Of a DNA stretch of 23,223 bases, positions 7,698 through 16,668 are shown one piece after another. The translations under genes and the position numbers were made by a program. Source of the stretch: Promethearchaeota archaeon (GTDB taxonomy: Archaea; Asgardarchaeota; Lokiarchaeia; Sigynarchaeales; SOKP01). Numbering within the stretch: the first letter of the stretch is position 1; each line of letters begins with the position of its first letter. The notes under the pieces were generated by a model, which ran no database searches, had not been told where the DNA came from, and saw only the letters and a list, made by a program, of their open reading frames with translations. The stretch covers positions 1 through 23,223 of the forward strand of contig JAGXNR010000041.1 in NCBI GenBank assembly GCA_019894875.1, in the 5' to 3' direction.

Positions 7698-8879
7698 CTA
7701 ATTATATATGATTTTAGCACCACAATTTCTACAGGCGCTAATTTCATTTGTCATCTTATCTAAACATGGTTTATGATAATAAGAACCGCATTTTTCGCAC
7801 TGAAAAACTTGATAATCTCCTAAAAAAATGCTATGACAATATGAACATGATGCATCAATTTGGTTAATGTCTTCTTTGGGGATTTGTATCATTTTTGTTT
7901 CTTTTCCCTCACCCCCTTCCATTATTTGTATTCCAGTAGATTCTTCATCTTTATCTTGTGCGAATTTTAAGGCAGCTCTTGGTAATTCTAATAGAAAAAA
8001 GCAAAATGGGCACCTAAATACCGTTTCTTTATATTCTGTTTTTTTCGCCCACATTGCAGCACACGATAAATGCATGGCTCTTTCGCATGAAGGACAATAT
8101 CTACCTTCGGAGTAGAAATCAGAACCCGTAATTGGGGCTTTAACAGAATGGCAAATATTACATTTATCTTCTCCTCTACCTTTTCCACTCATCATCAACC
8201 TCATTTCTAATACACTCGGGCGTCTTAATGACAATGCAATCTCACTTACTAGTGGGGCAACTTCTTCCTTTTTTTCAGGTGAAAAATAATCAGTGGTTTC
8301 CTTAACTTCTTTTTTTGAAGCAAAGGTCTTCCCAGCATTAACTATTTCTTTAGTATTATTGTAAAATCCAAATTCTCCTCTAGTTAATTGGGTAATTCTT
8401 TTCAATGTATGTTCTTCATATCCTTGAATTCCTCCTAACTGACAAACATCAATAAAAATACCTAACCCTTTCGCTATTTTTATCATTTTATCTAATCGAT
8501 CTTTATCAAAAATCAATTTATTATCCGTTATGATGAATATTCGTGATAATTTCCCCCCAATTTTACGCATTTCCCCAACAAGGATTTGTAGGGCGAAAGC
8601 AATGCCTTCATGTAATATTCCCTTACCTGAAATCTGAATCTTCTTTAGAGAATTTATTAATTTTTCTTCCTCATATTCAAAATTAATAAGTTTATGTGTG
8701 GCATCCCCAAATGAAATTATTGAGATTCGATCCTTCAAATCAATTGATAATTTTGATTGAATGAAGTTTTTTGCAGTTTGGAGTTCTACAGCTAATCGAC
8801 TCGGTTTGAAATCTTTTCTGAGCATTGATCGTGAAGTGTCTAGCAAAATAACTGTATCTTCTATTTTTAAGTCTGGCAA
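7698..8879 (-). CDS. vWA domain protein with two C4HC3 zinc fingers
   Basis: The 393-aa protein starts with a von Willebrand A domain (about 6-185). Its MIDAS motif DTSRS (14-18) is followed by the ISFGDAT and IFIITDN strands, so metal-dependent ligand binding is likely. The C-terminal half holds two treble-clef fingers with the same C-C-C-C-H-C-C-C order. The first uses C240, C243, C262, C265, H270, C273, C290 and C293; the second uses C345, C348, C361, C364, H369, C372, C383 and C386. This order is that of PHD/RINGv fingers. vWA plus zinc fingers recalls TFIIH p44/Ssl1 and ubiquitin-linked vWA proteins, and a RING-type E3 or adaptor role is possible but unproven. Start is TTG at 8879 with GGAG 5-9 nt upstream. 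There is no membrane segment; cytosolic. Confidence 0.85.
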   Translation of the reverse strand: MPDLKIEDTVILLDTSRSMLRKDFKPSRLAVELQTAKNFIQSKLSIDLKDRISIISFGDATHKLINFEYEEEKLINSLKKIQISGKGILHEGIAFALQILVGEMRKIGGKLSRIFIITDNKLIFDKDRLDKMIKIAKGLGIFIDVCQLGGIQGYEEHTLKRITQLTRGEFGFYNNTKEIVNAGKTFASKKEVKETTDYFSPEKKEEVAPLVSEIALSLRRPSVLEMRLMMSGKGRGEDKCNICHSVKAPITGSDFYSEGRYCPSCERAMHLSCAAMWAKKTEYKETVFRCPFCFFLLELPRAALKFAQDKDEESTGIQIMEGGEGKETKMIQIPKEDINQIDASCSYCHSIFLGDYQVFQCEKCGSYYHKPCLDKMTNEISACRNCGAKIIYN

Positions 8880-9001
8880 GGTTTCTCCAAAATTGCTCTA
8901 ATTAACAAAAATTAATAAAATAATAGAAGCGTCATCTTATAAATTTCTATTTTCTATAAATCAAGTAAATCATTTGATTTGAAAGTTCTTACAAATTGAT
9001 T

Positions 9002-10351
9002 TTATTTTAAAAAATTGTATGCAAACAACGTATATACTTTAATCGCATTAAGAAAATCTTGAATTTCTATATATTCATTAGTTGAGTGAGCGGTAAATGC
9101 AATACCAGGTCCAAACATCAAAGTTTGGGGACAAAATCCAGTATTTCTTAAGTAATGGGCATCCGAAGAAGGGGGATATAGAAAGTAAAAAGGTTTCTTC
9201 TGGTAGATCTCAGATACAAGCTTATATAATAATTTTAAATCCTTGGAATTTTCCCAATCTTCCCAATAAGAACCCTCTGAAGCACTAAGGATCTCTATAT
9301 AGACAAAAACATCTTTAGGATCTCCTGTAGACTCATTTCTAACATCAAATCCAACATCATTTCTAATAAGTTGACTAAGAGCGTTCATGACATCTTCTAC
9401 TTTTTGTCCTGCTAACAATCTAAAATCGATGGTTGCCTCGCACATATCAGGAACAACATTATCTTTTATTCCTCCTTTAATCATTGTTAAAACTCTTGTG
9501 GATTTAATTAATGAATCCAAAATAGCTTGAAGGCTTGGTTGATCATCCAGAATTTTGTTGAAGATATTTTCACTTACAAATGAGGCACTAACTAACTTTT
9601 TTAACCGTTCCATCTTAATCGGAGGTTCTACATGAGGCATATATTTATCAAGTTTATCTAAATTTTCAATAATTTTACTCATCATGTAGATTGCGTTTTT
9701 TCCGAGGGGAGATATTGCTGCATGAGCAGAAATTCCATTTGTGACTACTTTCACCAGCACACGACCTCTTTCACCTAACATTATTGCATGTGGTAAAGGT
9801 TGGATATTTGTTGGTTCTCCAATCAATGTTAAATCTACTGAAATGTCTTTTAATTTGTTGTCCAAGCACCATTTCGTACCTAATTCTCCAGTAGTTTCTT
9901 CATCCCCCACAGCATTTAGAATTAAATTTCCCGATAATCTTATTCTTAATTTTTTCAGTATTTTTAACGCGATAACCAATGCTGCTAAACCTCCCTTCAT
10001 ATCAGTAGCACCTCTCCCAAATATTTTTTTTCTTTTAATCGTCGCAGAAAGAGGTGGTAATTTCCATTCTTCTTCGATCCCCGGGGGTACAACATCCATG
10101 TGCCCATTAAATAATAAATTCTTCCCTTTAAAATCATCATGCAATGTAGCAATTAAATTAGCTCGATTGTCACCAAAAGGAAAAATTTCACTCTTGATAT
10201 CAACCTCCTCTAAATATTGTTGAATCATCAACGCTACATTCTTTTCATTGCCGGGAGGATTATAAGATTCAGTTTGTATTAGATCTCTTAAAAATTGGAT
10301 ATATTCCTCAGTATTTTCTTCAATTTCTTGAATTATCAATTCTTCATCCAT
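9002..10351 (-). CDS. M20 family metallopeptidase / ArgE-DapE-type deacylase
   Basis: The enzyme belongs to the co-catalytic di-zinc M20 family that removes N-acyl groups from amino acids (acetylornithine deacetylase, succinyl-diaminopimelate desuccinylase) or cleaves dipeptides. The 449-aa sequence has the metal and catalytic sites in order: NGHMDVVP (H84, D86), GRGATDMKGG (D117), GDEETTGE (E151/E152 as general base and ligand), LIGEPTN for the next acidic ligand region, and C-terminal TAHSTNE (H422). A dimerisation/lid insertion lies in the middle, about residues 190-310. The start ATG at 10351 has a good GAGGG ribosome site. No arginine or lysine biosynthesis genes are adjacent, so the exact substrate cannot be told. 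Confidence 0.92.
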   Translation of the reverse strand: MDEELIIQEIEENTEEYIQFLRDLIQTESYNPPGNEKNVALMIQQYLEEVDIKSEIFPFGDNRANLIATLHDDFKGKNLLFNGHMDVVPPGIEEEWKLPPLSATIKRKKIFGRGATDMKGGLAALVIALKILKKLRIRLSGNLILNAVGDEETTGELGTKWCLDNKLKDISVDLTLIGEPTNIQPLPHAIMLGERGRVLVKVVTNGISAHAAISPLGKNAIYMMSKIIENLDKLDKYMPHVEPPIKMERLKKLVSASFVSENIFNKILDDQPSLQAILDSLIKSTRVLTMIKGGIKDNVVPDMCEATIDFRLLAGQKVEDVMNALSQLIRNDVGFDVRNESTGDPKDVFVYIEILSASEGSYWEDWENSKDLKLLYKLVSEIYQKKPFYFLYPPSSDAHYLRNTGFCPQTLMFGPGIAFTAHSTNEYIEIQDFLNAIKVYTLFAYNFLK

Positions 10352-10515
10352 AGCTTTCCCTCAAGATTAGTGGTTCCTATTTTTATTTAAGGAAAATTCT
10401 ATTATTATAAATATTTTGTTATATGGTAATCTAACTGATATAGTTTAAAAATTTAGGAAATTTTAATACTTTTAAATGATTTTATATTCAAAAATTAGGT
10501 TTCACGGTTATCTTC

Positions 10516-13500
10516 TTGATCCGACAAAAAAAAGAAATTAGAAAAGGATTAATTGTTGTAATTTTTGTTTCATTTATTTTAATGACTAATGTACTATTTC
10601 TTAATCATTCCCATCTAAGAGAAGAAAATCTTAATGAATATAGAGGAATAGAGACTTTTCCGAATACCTCTAATACTAACGTAGATGACTATATTCTTGG
10701 TATTGGGGATGACCAAGATGTTAGAATTTATGTAAATAATGAGTCCAATAATTTAAATGACAATGAAGAGTTTTTTAAAATTCCCTCAATTCCGTCAGAA
10801 GATATGTTTCTCTCTTATGGTGATTTCAATTTTTCATTTCAAAATAATTATACAACAGAATATATCCTTGAAGATAATAGCGCTTTAGATGCCGCAGATT
10901 TCATTTCTTTTGATTTTAAAAAAAATCAACCCTATTCAAATATAACTTATGGAAATGAAATTTCGATAATATCTGGTACTTTTAATAGTTTAGTTGATGA
11001 TTTAAATTCAACCAATCTGTGGTTAGGATCAAATAGTTCAGGTATATTAAATTTTACTGTGAAAGCGAATTATACCGATGCTACTTATACAAATCCAGTA
11101 ATTAATGGTAATGTAGAATTCAATAGAGCTAAAATATTAGCCCTGATTCTATCCTTACTTTTTGAGCTTACTATTGATGCAAATTTAACAATAAAAATAA
11201 AAGATTATTCGCAGTCAACATGGATAAATCTAACAGATCCAATTCCTATTAATAGTAGTACAGGTATACAGGAAATTAAGAAGAAGATTATTAATGAAAA
11301 TTTGAATTATATTGATTTATCAGATGTTTGTTATATACAATTCTTTTTTGAGAGAAAAGATCTTACATCTTTTCAGGGGAATTTCTATAATTTAGAATTA
11401 GAATCAACTTATGCATTTGATTTACCTATAACTAACAACACCTACGTCGCTTTAGAATTTGATTTACAGGGGGAAAAAACTAATGTAAATGGATTTTATG
11501 CTTGGGTAAGGACCTTAAATTTGACTGAAGCGACAAATACAGAGCTAAATATCACCCTATATCGAGCAAATGATACAATTGTCCGAAAAGAGGTTTATTT
11601 ACAAAGTCTTCTGCTAAACCCAGATTATCATGAGATGATTGATTCAAAAATATTTATTAATTATACCAATGACAATATATCATATTTTGAGTTCAATACT
11701 GCTAACACTCAAAATATGAACCTTTCAAACTACTTCTTTGTGATAAAGTCAAATTCCTCAGATGAAGTATACAGTCTAGTAACATTGCCCTATTATGATT
11801 TTACAGCTGATGGGACAACTGATCACCAATTAATAACTACAAAAAACGATGCGAGTAGTTGGTCCTTAGCTAAAAAACAAGTTGAAACTACTATTGCACC
11901 GTACATTTCAGGTCAACTAGATGCCAGTCCTTTTAGGTTGAATGTGACCAGAGGATACATGCCCTCTGATTTTATTTACAATGATAACAACACGCTTAGA
12001 ATTCAAGATATGATAATAGAAAATTTAGAAATTAGTGCATATCCTTACAATGAAAGTTCTTATTTAACATGGGGATTAGGGAGATGGAATTATAGTTTTA
12101 CCACAGCAATTGAAAATACTTCTGCTAATGAATTTGAAGTTTACCTAGAATGGAATAAAAGCATAATCGAGGATTTCAAATTCAATGTTTCATATTCTAT
12201 AAATGCTTATTGGGTTGAAGGTACCACATCATATTATAATACCACATATAATGAGGATCCTGAATGGATTTTAGAGTATAATTTTGATAAAAATAGCTCG
12301 AAATTTAACAATTGGGATTTCATTGAATTCTGGTTTGTTTATCCGAATTATATGAATGCTCATAATTTAACAAATCCAAATAGTGAAGAATTTCTCTGGT
12401 TAATAGAAGAGGAATCTGTTGTAACAGAACATCCTAGTAACCTAAAATTAGTAATTAATGAGACGTACACCACTCCTGATGGGATCTTCTTACTTAATCT
12501 AACTAGTTACAATTTCATTCATGATATGCATAGTTATATTAATTATAAAGGAATTTTATCAGAAACAAATGGTTTCATGTATGGAGATAACATTTCAGTT
12601 CGTCTTGATATACAAGATCAAAATTTAAATGCTCCTATTGGTGGTGATGCAAATGTTACGCTTTTTTATCCAAATGGGACAAGATGTCCTAGTGCAGAAA
12701 TGGTGAATTCAACGGGATTTATTGATGAATCTGTATTATCTTATGATTTCAATAACAATACGATATTAGAGTTAACAGATGCGGTTACGGTTTTTGGAGA
12801 ATATCAATTAGGATTCTTTTGGTTAAACGGTTCAGCTTTAGGATGTAACAAGATAACATTATATATAGATTCATACGATCTCGATCTATATAATTTAACT
12901 TATTCTTCGAACCTCGGGACAAATATTCTTATCGGGGAGCTAAATAATAAGGTCTTTCAAAATTACACCATGTTAATTGCCTCAATTAATGATACTACGT
13001 TAGGACCAAATCTATATGCTATTAATAATTCAGAAGTTAATCAGGAATATTCTTATAATTTTGGGGGACAAGATCTATCCCTAAAAATGGAATCTTTTAT
13101 GCAAAGTGAAAATATCTTAAACCCAAATGAAACCGTGAATTTTAAGACAACAATTCAAAATACCCATTCTTTTATTCCTTTTGATGTCAAAATCGATATG
13201 CAATTAGTATCATATATCGATGAAGATTGGATAATCGCTGAAAACACTTCAGACACAATTAATTTAAACTTCTCAGGACACCCTGATGATAGTTATATTT
13301 TTGATTTAAATCTCACAATACCAAATTTAGATATCGCAACAAATACTTGGAGAGGTATAAATGCGCCCATCAGATTAGGTGGAGCAAAAACAATAATTAC
13401 TCTCTATATTGAAGATACTGTTGTGGGGATTTATAAAAGTCCTGAATACTCATTGTTGAGTAATAAAACAAGTGAAAATTATGATGGCCATATTCTTGGT

Positions 13501-14631
13501 TTAGCAATTTCAGAAGAAACAACAAGCAGAAGTATTTTATATGAATTTGAAAGAGATGAATGTCTTTACTTTCCGGATAATTCTTCATTTTTAGTCAATA
13601 TAATTGATAAAAATTATGTCAGCAGTTATAGACAATTTAACAATGAGTTTTCTATTGCGCTTAACAGTAAATTCAATAATATCACCATTGATCCAGAAGC
13701 CCCTATTAAAGGACAATCTCTAAACTTTAGTTCGACGTTATCTACTGAATTTGATGAAGTATTACCAAATAAAAACGTTATTTGTGAATACTTTGACTCA
13801 AGTTCATGGGTAGAAATAGGCACGGATATAACTGATGCTAATGGTTATGTTACTTTTATTATTGACACCTTAACTCTCGACTTTGAGGGGGATTTAATGC
13901 TAAAATTATCTTGGGAGGGGGATGTCATAAATGGTGTTTCAAAGAATATCTCTGTTATAACTATTCATGAAGAAAACGATATTTCAATTTCGGTTAACCC
14001 GAATGATGTACTTATCTACAAAAACAGGTTTACGACTTTAACGTTTATTTTAAGTAATATTGGGGATTCAAACTTAAGGCTTTTTGACATTACGGTAGAT
14101 ATTGCAAGTGGTTTAAAATATACAATTGTTGAAGTAAACTACGTTGAATTGAATTGGCTCTCTTCTGGTGATAAAACAGAAATCGTAATTGAAATATCAA
14201 TTACCCAGATCAGTCAACTTCAATTAAATTTTACGATCACAGCCCAAAATATTATCACAGGTGAAAATGTCACTTTTTCTACAGAATCATCTTTTAGTGT
14301 TTTTGATCCCCCAATAGTAGATTATTTTATTGAGGTATTCATGTTTATCATGATTGCGATTTTCGTTATGATTTGGGTAGTCGCAATAACTTACGCTCGC
14401 AAAGTAAGGAAGGAGATTGAAGAACCTGTAGAGGTGCCGTTAAGAAAGCCTAGAAAAGGAAAATATATAATGGTATCCGATCTAAAACAACCAACTACAG
14501 AGAAAAAGACAGTTCTTAAGAAAAAAGTTGAACAAAAAGATGTAAAGCCGAAAAAGACAACTGACTTAGATTCTTTGTTAGAAGAGAGAGGTTTAACGGA
14601 TAAACAAAAGAAGAAAAAATCTAAAAAGTAA
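10516..14631 (+). CDS. Giant surface protein with C-terminal membrane anchor
   Basis: The 1371-aa protein has an N-terminal hydrophobic segment (about residues 11-30, preceded by RQKKEIRK) acting as signal peptide or anchor. A very long strand-rich ectodomain follows, packed with N-x-S/T glycosylation sites. A single membrane span lies at about 1272-1293, with a Lys-rich cytoplasmic tail of about 78 residues ending in KKKKSKK. Near the end of the ectodomain, about 1052-1150 looks like an Ig-like domain (PIKGQSLNF, DANGYVTFI, LKLSWEGD) and about 1155-1255 like a CARDB-type domain. This architecture fits Asgard S-layer or adhesin-like proteins. The start is taken as TTG 10516: the frame has no ATG before the middle of the hydrophobic segment, and a TATA-like TTTAAATGA lies about 40 nt upstream. 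Ligand unknown. Confidence 0.8.
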   Translation: MIRQKKEIRKGLIVVIFVSFILMTNVLFLNHSHLREENLNEYRGIETFPNTSNTNVDDYILGIGDDQDVRIYVNNESNNLNDNEEFFKIPSIPSEDMFLSYGDFNFSFQNNYTTEYILEDNSALDAADFISFDFKKNQPYSNITYGNEISIISGTFNSLVDDLNSTNLWLGSNSSGILNFTVKANYTDATYTNPVINGNVEFNRAKILALILSLLFELTIDANLTIKIKDYSQSTWINLTDPIPINSSTGIQEIKKKIINENLNYIDLSDVCYIQFFFERKDLTSFQGNFYNLELESTYAFDLPITNNTYVALEFDLQGEKTNVNGFYAWVRTLNLTEATNTELNITLYRANDTIVRKEVYLQSLLLNPDYHEMIDSKIFINYTNDNISYFEFNTANTQNMNLSNYFFVIKSNSSDEVYSLVTLPYYDFTADGTTDHQLITTKNDASSWSLAKKQVETTIAPYISGQLDASPFRLNVTRGYMPSDFIYNDNNTLRIQDMIIENLEISAYPYNESSYLTWGLGRWNYSFTTAIENTSANEFEVYLEWNKSIIEDFKFNVSYSINAYWVEGTTSYYNTTYNEDPEWILEYNFDKNSSKFNNWDFIEFWFVYPNYMNAHNLTNPNSEEFLWLIEEESVVTEHPSNLKLVINETYTTPDGIFLLNLTSYNFIHDMHSYINYKGILSETNGFMYGDNISVRLDIQDQNLNAPIGGDANVTLFYPNGTRCPSAEMVNSTGFIDESVLSYDFNNNTILELTDAVTVFGEYQLGFFWLNGSALGCNKITLYIDSYDLDLYNLTYSSNLGTNILIGELNNKVFQNYTMLIASINDTTLGPNLYAINNSEVNQEYSYNFGGQDLSLKMESFMQSENILNPNETVNFKTTIQNTHSFIPFDVKIDMQLVSYIDEDWIIAENTSDTINLNFSGHPDDSYIFDLNLTIPNLDIATNTWRGINAPIRLGGAKTIITLYIEDTVVGIYKSPEYSLLSNKTSENYDGHILGLAISEETTSRSILYEFERDECLYFPDNSSFLVNIIDKNYVSSYRQFNNEFSIALNSKFNNITIDPEAPIKGQSLNFSSTLSTEFDEVLPNKNVICEYFDSSSWVEIGTDITDANGYVTFIIDTLTLDFEGDLMLKLSWEGDVINGVSKNISVITIHEENDISISVNPNDVLIYKNRFTTLTFILSNIGDSNLRLFDITVDIASGLKYTIVEVNYVELNWLSSGDKTEIVIEISITQISQLQLNFTITAQNIITGENVTFSTESSFSVFDPPIVDYFIEVFMFIMIAIFVMIWVVAITYARKVRKEIEEPVEVPLRKPRKGKYIMVSDLKQPTTEKKTVLKKKVEQKDVKPKKTTDLDSLLEERGLTDKQKKKKSKK

Positions 14632-14650
14632 ACTTCATAACTTGTTTTCT

Positions 14651-14658
14651 AAAAAAAA
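14651..14658 (-). terminator. Oligo-T terminator of the Roadblock gene
   Basis: A run of eight T on the minus strand lies 13 nt after the Roadblock stop codon. It sits in the short gap between the two convergent genes. Confidence 0.4.
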
Positions 14659-14670
14659 GGATTAATAAAA

Positions 14671-15024
14671 TTATAAATTTGATATAGAAATTAAGTTTCT
14701 TTTTAATAACGCAAGAGAACTTCTTCCATCCGAACCAGCCAAAGCAATTAATGTATTCTTTTCGGAACCAACCAAAACAGCAAACCCATTTTCCAATTCA
14801 ATTGTGGTAGTTTTTAAACCACCTTTTCCCATATCTTTACCAAGTGAATTTGAATCCTTGACAATGGCAACACAAGCTTTTGCTATCTTAGAATGATCCA
14901 TATCAGTAATAGTCTGTCCAACTAAAACTTTCCCACTCGAGTCAGCAGCTATTAATCCTTCACATTCTGGAACAATATCCATTAATTCTGCTAATTTCTG
15001 CTCAAGAACTTTTTTATCAACCAT
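14671..15024 (-). CDS. Roadblock/LC7 domain protein
   Basis: This is a compact 117-aa single-domain protein of the Roadblock/LC7 (MglB/longin-like) fold. An N-terminal helix DKKVLEQKLAELMDIVPE is followed by strand-turn-strand CEGLIAADSSGKVLVGQT. A central helix HSKIAKACVAIVKDSNSLG leads to two strands TTTIELENGFAVLVGSEKN and TLIALAGS, and a closing helix SLALLKRNLISI. Family members dimerise and regulate or scaffold small GTPases of the Rag/MglA/Arf type; Asgard archaea carry many copies. The ATG has AAGG about 10 nt upstream. It is convergent with the surface protein gene, with no GTPase gene adjacent. Confidence 0.88.
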   Translation of the reverse strand: MVDKKVLEQKLAELMDIVPECEGLIAADSSGKVLVGQTITDMDHSKIAKACVAIVKDSNSLGKDMGKGGLKTTTIELENGFAVLVGSEKNTLIALAGSDGRSSLALLKRNLISISNL

Positions 15025-15271
15025 AATAGATTTTCCTTAAAAAGTAATTTAGTTAGTTTTGAATTCTGAAATTGGTTAAGAAATTATCTTAAATAATAAT
15101 TAGTTAAAATATATCGTTTAAGCAATTTAAATTTATCAAATATATTTGAAAAAGGAAAAGTGAAAAAATTCTATAAAATTCTCTTCTTCTCTGAATTATA
15201 ACATAGTGAAATCTTATGCATTTAAATTTATATCATTATTGAATATTTTAATAATCTATTTGAATTTCATT
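15025..15271. other. Intergenic region, no gene seen
   Basis: This AT-rich stretch holds the upstream region of the Roadblock gene. I see no open frame, repeat or stable hairpin that I would defend. Confidence 0.5.
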
Positions 15272-15457
15272 CTATTTTCTATTAATTTCATCCTCATCAA
15301 GTAACATCTTATATTCAGTAATTCTATTCTTGATTTCTTCATTACTGGGAAATTTACCATAAGTTAAAGATTTTTCGTAAAAATTTATTGCTTCTGTTTT
15401 TTTTTGAAAAAAAGATTGTATTTTATAGTATATCACCTCCAATTTATGTTTGATTCT
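15272..15457 (-). pseudogene. TPR-like C-terminal remnant
   Basis: Between two stops (TAA at 15458-15460 and TAG at 15272-15274) the minus strand encodes about 61 residues, including KTEAINFYEKSLTYGKFPSN and EEIKNRITEYKMLLDEDE. The [AIL]-x-x-[YF]-E-K-[AS]-L spacing is that of a tetratricopeptide helix pair. There is no ATG and only weak TTG/GTG candidates, so it looks like the tail of a lost TPR gene. It happens to be in the same frame as the zincin remnant upstream of it. Confidence 0.4.
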
Positions 15458-15858
15458 TTAATTTAGTTTCTCAATATATTGAGCAATTGATTTAAAGGAA
15501 AAAATGAAGTCGTCTACTTCAAGCAAATCCGTTATCTTGCTTGTCCATACGTTGCTATAAGCGAAATTGTAGTCAATGGTCTCGTCAAATCTTTTGAGGA
15601 GTAGATAAGCGACCACTTCCGCTAAAATTTCGTTCTTCGCATATTCTTTAGCAATATCTCCCCCTATCTTTAAATCAGTAATGGTTATATAATGCCCGAT
15701 TTCGTGCAGTAACGTGTGCGAAGATCTCTGATAGAGGGTTATCTTATGGGAGAGGGGATTATAGTTTCCTTTTTCCTCTTGGTCTTTGAAGTCTTTTTTT
15801 ATCTTGACTGTGGGAAAATTGGCAGAAACAAAATTAAGGGCGGTGGCAGGAAAGTCTT
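15458..15858 (-). pseudogene. ArdC/ImmA-like zincin metallopeptidase, C-terminal remnant
   Basis: The minus strand is open from TAA 15458-15460 back into the neighbouring repeat gene but offers no ATG/GTG/TTG that would cover the domain. It reads NFVSANFPTV, then NPLSHKITLYQ, SSHTLLHEIGHYI (HExxH zinc-protease motif), EYAKNEILAEVVAYLLLKRF (third-ligand Glu helix), and a tail NFAYSNVW...SIAQYIEKLN. The HExxH plus KNE-[IL]-x-AE helix plus a Y-x-x-x-W segment matches the C-terminal domain of ArdC-type antirestriction zincins carried by phages and plasmids (family recognised by motif, not by search). It lacks the N-terminal DNA-binding part and a start codon. Base use appears richer in G/C than in neighbours, hinting at transfer. 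Confidence 0.6.
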
Positions 15859-16335
15859 GTAGATTTAAGAGAGCTATATCTTTATGACAACCAGATTGCA
15901 GAGATTTCAGGATTGGATAATTGCGTGAATTTAGATCACATCGATTTACGTTATAATCGTCTAGAAAAGATAAGTGGTCTAGGAAACTTGAAGAATTTGG
16001 AATGGTTATATCTTTCAGAACAAGAGATGAATCCTCTAAGAGCGGTGGTTAAGGAATTAGGTGGATTGAGTTCAGTGGGTTATGCATTACGCCCTCAAAA
16101 TTTTGTGTGGTATTCACAGCAATGATTTGAAAAAGATTTTAAAGGTTTAGAGAAAATAGAAGACTTTCATCTATCAAATCAAGAAAATAATGCTCCTAGA
16201 GAGATTATTAAGAGCTTAAGTGGAGATGTCTCTGTTACTTTGCGATGTACATTCAGAATTTTATACGGGATTCATAACAACCTCAGAATAATAATTGATT
16301 TTAAATTTCTTCTAGCAAATATATATTTCAAGTAG
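15838..16335 (+). pseudogene. Leucine-rich-repeat protein remnant, broken by TGA
   Basis: Frame 1 is open from 15838 and reads SLVDLRELYLYDNQIAEISG, then NLDHIDLRYNRLEKISG, then NLKNLEWLYLS: three consecutive SDS22-like leucine-rich repeats of about 22 residues. TGA at 16123-16125 interrupts it. The same frame then continues with KGLEKIEDFHLSNQE and PREIIKSLSGD, which resembles the NLEWLYLSEQE and LRAVVKELGG stretch before the stop, so the region decayed after repeat duplication. It finally ends at TAG 16333-16335. The only start before the repeats end is TTG 15913, giving at best 70 aa. The 5' end is cut off at the junction with the zincin remnant. Confidence 0.6.
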
Positions 16336-16380
16336 TTAACATTCTAATTTTTGCCTAATATAGAATAATATAGAATAAAA

Positions 16381-16668
16381 TTACTTTAAGATAATAAGGA
16401 TAAGCTGATCTTCTAGTGCAATCATGGTCTCACCAGATGATGTCTCTAGGCGTATAAAATTTAGTTTTCCCTCATTTAGTGCTTCAACCACTTGTTTTCC
16501 CTTCCCAATGAGAGATGTTACATAAGCTGCTATAGATTCACTTACTTCTATTTCCATATTTGAATCAATAGGTAACCCACTGGAATCACAAATGATAACA
16601 CCACGAATACCCTCTCTCTCTTCGAAACGTCGGATAATATTTTTTACTTCTTGACGGTTTATAATGAT
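16381..16668 (-). CDS. Roadblock/LC7 domain gene without a canonical start codon
   Basis: On the minus strand a frame open from 16671 to TAA 16381-16383 encodes a full Roadblock fold of about 95 aa. It has helix QEVKNIIRRFEER, strand pair GIRGVIICDSSGLPIDS, helix SESIAAYVTSLIGKGKQVVE, strands KLNFIRLETSSGETMIAL, and final EDQLILIILK. The frame begins right after TAA (16672-16674) with TTT ATC ATT ATA AAC, and no ATG, GTG or TTG precedes the domain. The first ATG lies inside the fold. An AAGGTG ribosome-site-like sequence lies 6 nt before ATC and 9 nt before ATT, so initiation at AUC or AUU is conceivable. Otherwise the start was lost by mutation or assembly error. Conservation of the entire fold argues for recent function. 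The gene is divergent from the AlkZ-like gene at 16780. Confidence 0.55.
   Translation of the reverse strand: MIINRQEVKNIIRRFEEREGIRGVIICDSSGLPIDSNMEIEVSESIAAYVTSLIGKGKQVVEALNEGKLNFIRLETSSGETMIALEDQLILIILK

Noticed and set aside
7988..8188. Minus-strand ORF of 66 aa within the vWA protein gene
   Set aside because: Alternative frame of the zinc-finger region; the main frame explains all Cys/His ligands.
9741..10223. Plus-strand ORF of 160 aa
   Set aside because: It lies antisense to the M20 peptidase, whose metal-site motifs are intact; its protein is a mirror of that coding sequence.
16123..16125. TGA in the LRR frame as a recoded selenocysteine codon
   Set aside because: No SECIS-like structure seen, no catalytic context in LRR proteins, and the 5' end is also missing; decay is the simpler reading.
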